From Salegentibacter sp. (GTDB lineage Bacteria; Bacteroidota; Bacteroidia; Flavobacteriales; Flavobacteriaceae), in the NCBI GenBank assembly GCA_017795085.1, contig CP051246.1:1800514-1864513 (forward strand): 64,000 nucleotides of DNA, given 5' to 3'. Below, one piece after another: positions 62,062 to 64,000 of the stretch (positions are counted from its first letter, which is position 1; each line of letters begins with the position of its first letter). The notes beneath the pieces are model-generated. The model saw nothing but the letters and a program-made list of their open reading frames with translations. It did not search any database and had not been told where the DNA came from. A program made the translations under genes and the position numbers.

Positions 62062-62135
62062 TCGGGATGACAGGATTTGAACCTGCGACCCCACGCCCCC
62101 CAGGCGTATACGCTACCAGACTGCGCCACATCCCG
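62062..62135 (-). tRNA. tRNA-Pro (GGG)
   Basis: The cloverleaf on the minus strand: acceptor CGGGATG/CATCCCG (7 perfect pairs), D arm GCGC/GCGT, anticodon arm TACGC-CTGGGGG-GCGTG with anticodon GGG, T arm GCAGG-TTCAAAT-CCTGT, discriminator A. No CCA is encoded. Its 3' end faces the integrase gene, a common integration-site layout. Confidence 0.95.
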
Positions 62136-62451
62136 AATTTTAATCTCGATATTAAATCGAAATTTTGGAATTGCAAATTAAACGGCTTCAATTCAATTTT
62201 CAAAGAGAATATGTAGTTTTTTAATCTTTAAAGTAAATTATCTTATTAATGAACTACCACCAGGCAAAGCCATTGAGATAAAAATAAAGTAAATTGATAT
62301 GAATATTCCTTTTATATTATTCCTCCATTCCTTGGTTCTTTACATCCATAAAGCACGGAAAATTCTATTCAAATAGATTTGAATAGAAAAAGGGAATTGC
62401 TTTTTGAACAATTCCCTTTTTGCTATATCTAAAAAAATGAATAATTTTTAA
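62136..62451. other. intergenic region with two adjacent hairpins
   Basis: 316 bases without a gene. 62363-62388 is a perfect 11-bp inverted repeat (TTCTATTCAAA - TAGA - TTTGAATAGAA), directly followed by the terminator at 62387-62421. The remainder is AT-rich with no clear feature. Confidence 0.55.
62387..62421 (-). terminator. terminator of the OmpA/PD40 gene
   Basis: CAAAAAGGGAATTG - TTCAAAAAG - CAATTCCCTTTTT on the minus strand. A 12-bp stem with T-run about 30 bases past the stop. Confidence 0.85.
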
Positions 62452-64000
62452 TCAATGAACTATTATAAAGTCTGATCTACGGTTTTCTTCGTGTTCCTCT
62501 TCCGTACAATATACACCGTCTTCACAATGATTACGAATTTCTATTTCTCCATAACCTTTGATACTAATAATTCTATGTAACTCCACACCTTGTTCTAACA
62601 AATATTTCTTAGTAGCTTCTGCCCTTCTCTGAGATAATTGTAAATTATATTCATCAGTTCCACGAGCATCGGTATGTGATTCTATTTTAATTGATATATC
62701 GGGAAATTCTTCCAATACATACAAGACTGAATCCAATTGTTTTTCAGCACGTGGAGTAATTTCTGACTTGTCAAATTCAAAAAATATTGGATCAACTTTT
62801 ATTTTCTCTTCCTCCCCATCGTCTACAATCAGAGCTTCATATGGTATTAAGCTAAAATCAATCCCTTTTATAGTATCAAGGTATTCACTTCCTGAAGCTA
62901 CATCTTCCCTTTCATCGCTGGTATAATTTTCTTTTGAGGCAACCAAATTGGATATCTCATCACATTTTACAGCCATGATATAGACTCCATCTTCATCAGA
63001 AGTTGTTTGACGTTCTTCTTCTTTAAACTTATTATACAGAACTATGGAAGCATCTTCTATTACCTCTCCGGTAATAGAATCTTTAACTGTTCCGGTAATA
63101 TATTGGTAACACTCGCGGGTAAAATAATAAATATCATCATCTCCTTTACCCTCTGCCCTGTTTGAAGCCATATACCCCTCACTCTTGTCTTCTGTAATTA
63201 TAAACGAAAAATCGTCTTTACTGCTATTTACAGGTTTACCCAGGTTTTGAGGAAGAGAAAATTCCAATTCTTCTGTAATTTTACTACTAAAAACATCAAG
63301 CCCTCCCAAGCCATAATGCCCGTCTGAAGAAAAATATAGTGTATTTTCTTTAAAGTAAGGGAACATCTCACGGCCTTCGGTATTAATCCCAGTCCCCAGA
63401 TTTTGAGGTTCGCCCATAGTTCCATCGCTTGCAATTTCTGATACATAGATATCGGTTTCCCCATAGCCCCCGGGCATATCTGAAACAAAAAATAAATAAT
63501 CGCCATCGTCACTTAAAGTAGGATGGCCTACGGAATAATCTTCACTATTAAAAGGGAGGGATTCAGTTTCCTCAAGTCCACCGTCCTTTATAACTCCTTT
63601 TATAATCTGAAAATTATTTACATTGTCTTTTTCCTTAAAAGGTTGAAATTTTTCTTTACTATTCCGAGTGTAATAAATAGTATCCAGATTATTTGAAAAA
63701 GCAACAGTAGCGTCGTGATATCTTGAAGCCACTTCAGGAATAAACTGTCTTTGGTTTACTAATTCACCTTCCTCCTTTGTTCTCTCTGCAATAAAAAGAT
63801 TTAGATAAGGCTGCTTATTCCACACATATAACTTATTACTGTTATGACTAGCTTGACTAGAAGAAAATACCACTTTATCTCCATAAAATGCTGGAGCAAA
63901 TTCAGAATATTTAGAATTTATATCCAGGTTTTTAACATTAAACGCAGAACCTAATTCATTTAAACTATCTAAATGTTTTTTTTGTGCAAGGTAATTTTCC
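62452..64000 (-). CDS. OmpA family protein with PD40/WD40-like beta-propeller repeats, 5' end outside window
   Basis: The frame is open to the window edge, so the start lies beyond 64000. At least 515 residues are visible. In order: PD40-type beta-propeller repeats (AFYGDKVVFSS, ATVAFSNNLDTIYYTRNS, GHPTLSDDGDYLFFVSDMPG, GREMFPYFKENTLYFSSDGH), a carboxypeptidase-regulatory-like domain (ITGTVKDSITGEVIEDASIVLYN) and a C-terminal OmpA peptidoglycan-binding domain (FFEFDKSEITPRAEKQL, ESHTDARGTDEYNLQLSQRR). Such proteins anchor outer-membrane structures and often accompany PorP/SprF secretion genes, which may lie just upstream. Confidence 0.92.
   Translation of the reverse strand, partial: ENYLAQKKHLDSLNELGSAFNVKNLDINSKYSEFAPAFYGDKVVFSSSQASHNSNKLYVWNKQPYLNLFIAERTKEEGELVNQRQFIPEVASRYHDATVAFSNNLDTIYYTRNSKEKFQPFKEKDNVNNFQIIKGVIKDGGLEETESLPFNSEDYSVGHPTLSDDGDYLFFVSDMPGGYGETDIYVSEIASDGTMGEPQNLGTGINTEGREMFPYFKENTLYFSSDGHYGLGGLDVFSSKITEELEFSLPQNLGKPVNSSKDDFSFIITEDKSEGYMASNRAEGKGDDDIYYFTRECYQYITGTVKDSITGEVIEDASIVLYNKFKEEERQTTSDEDGVYIMAVKCDEISNLVASKENYTSDEREDVASGSEYLDTIKGIDFSLIPYEALIVDDGEEEKIKVDPIFFEFDKSEITPRAEKQLDSVLYVLEEFPDISIKIESHTDARGTDEYNLQLSQRRAEATKKYLLEQGVELHRIISIKGYGEIEIRNHCEDGVYCTEEEHEENRRSDFIIVH

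Noticed and set aside
62062..62135. Duplicated tRNA-Pro 3' end as the second attachment site
   Set aside because: I searched by eye for the last bases of the tRNA elsewhere in the window and found none.
1..64000. CRISPR array
   Set aside because: No regularly spaced direct repeats were seen; the repeated motifs are dispersed hairpins and IS ends.

Overview
The window is a piece of an AT-rich chromosome from a marine-type member of the Bacteroidota, most likely family Flavobacteriaceae and close to Gramella/Christiangramia, Salegentibacter or Zunongwangia. This placement is an inference. It rests on promoters of the TTG-n(19-23)-TAnnTTTG type, weak or absent Shine-Dalgarno sequences, a bacillithiol pathway enzyme (BshB1), an OmpA/PD40 protein, an IntDOT-like tyrosine recombinase, and protein families whose neighbours are typical of Flavobacteriia.

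From 1 to about 52000 the window is mostly ordinary chromosomal housekeeping, with genes on both strands in short operons. In order it holds: a carboxyltransferase subunit and a cysteine desulfurase; a TSP3-repeat lipoprotein; a divergent RDD gene facing a tightly coupled six-gene cluster (SpoIIM-like, membrane protein, DUF4129, DUF4350, MoxR ATPase, DUF58) at 5502-11539; an OxyR regulator with both redox cysteines; AIM24/DUF4442; a DUF4870-PadR-PspC operon followed by a DUF2807 protein; small enzymes and transporters; tRNA-His; bshB1; a trans-sulfuration PLP enzyme; hutI-hutG; sucC; lysA; rimO; several hydrolases; two adjacent msrB genes (one a lipoprotein, one cytosolic); lpdA; and an eight-gene minus-strand ArsR-led operon at 47976-52014.

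From about 52000 to 62135 the window is accessory DNA. A candidate non-autonomous transposon (52275-52503) lies upstream of an Lrp regulator. Divergent from it is an EamA transporter gene cut off after about 183 residues by an IS21-family element (istA/istB, about 53826-56423). The other side of the IS is not the rest of eamA but a 5'-truncated hsdS. That hsdS lies tail-to-tail with an intact hsdS, followed by hsdM, and the two hsdS copies share a near-perfect 26-bp inverted repeat in their central spacer. This is the layout of an invertible type I specificity locus. No hsdR is present. An IntDOT-like integrase and tRNA-Pro(GGG) close the region, suggesting the remnant of an integrative element at tRNA-Pro, rearranged by the IS.

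The window ends inside a PD40/OmpA-type outer-membrane protein gene. Intergenic regions carry at least three families of dispersed hairpin repeats. The strongest candidate for a notable system is the hsdM-hsdS/hsdS' inversion locus with its adjacent recombinase. The conserved MoxR/DUF58 cluster is the best-defined system of unclear function.
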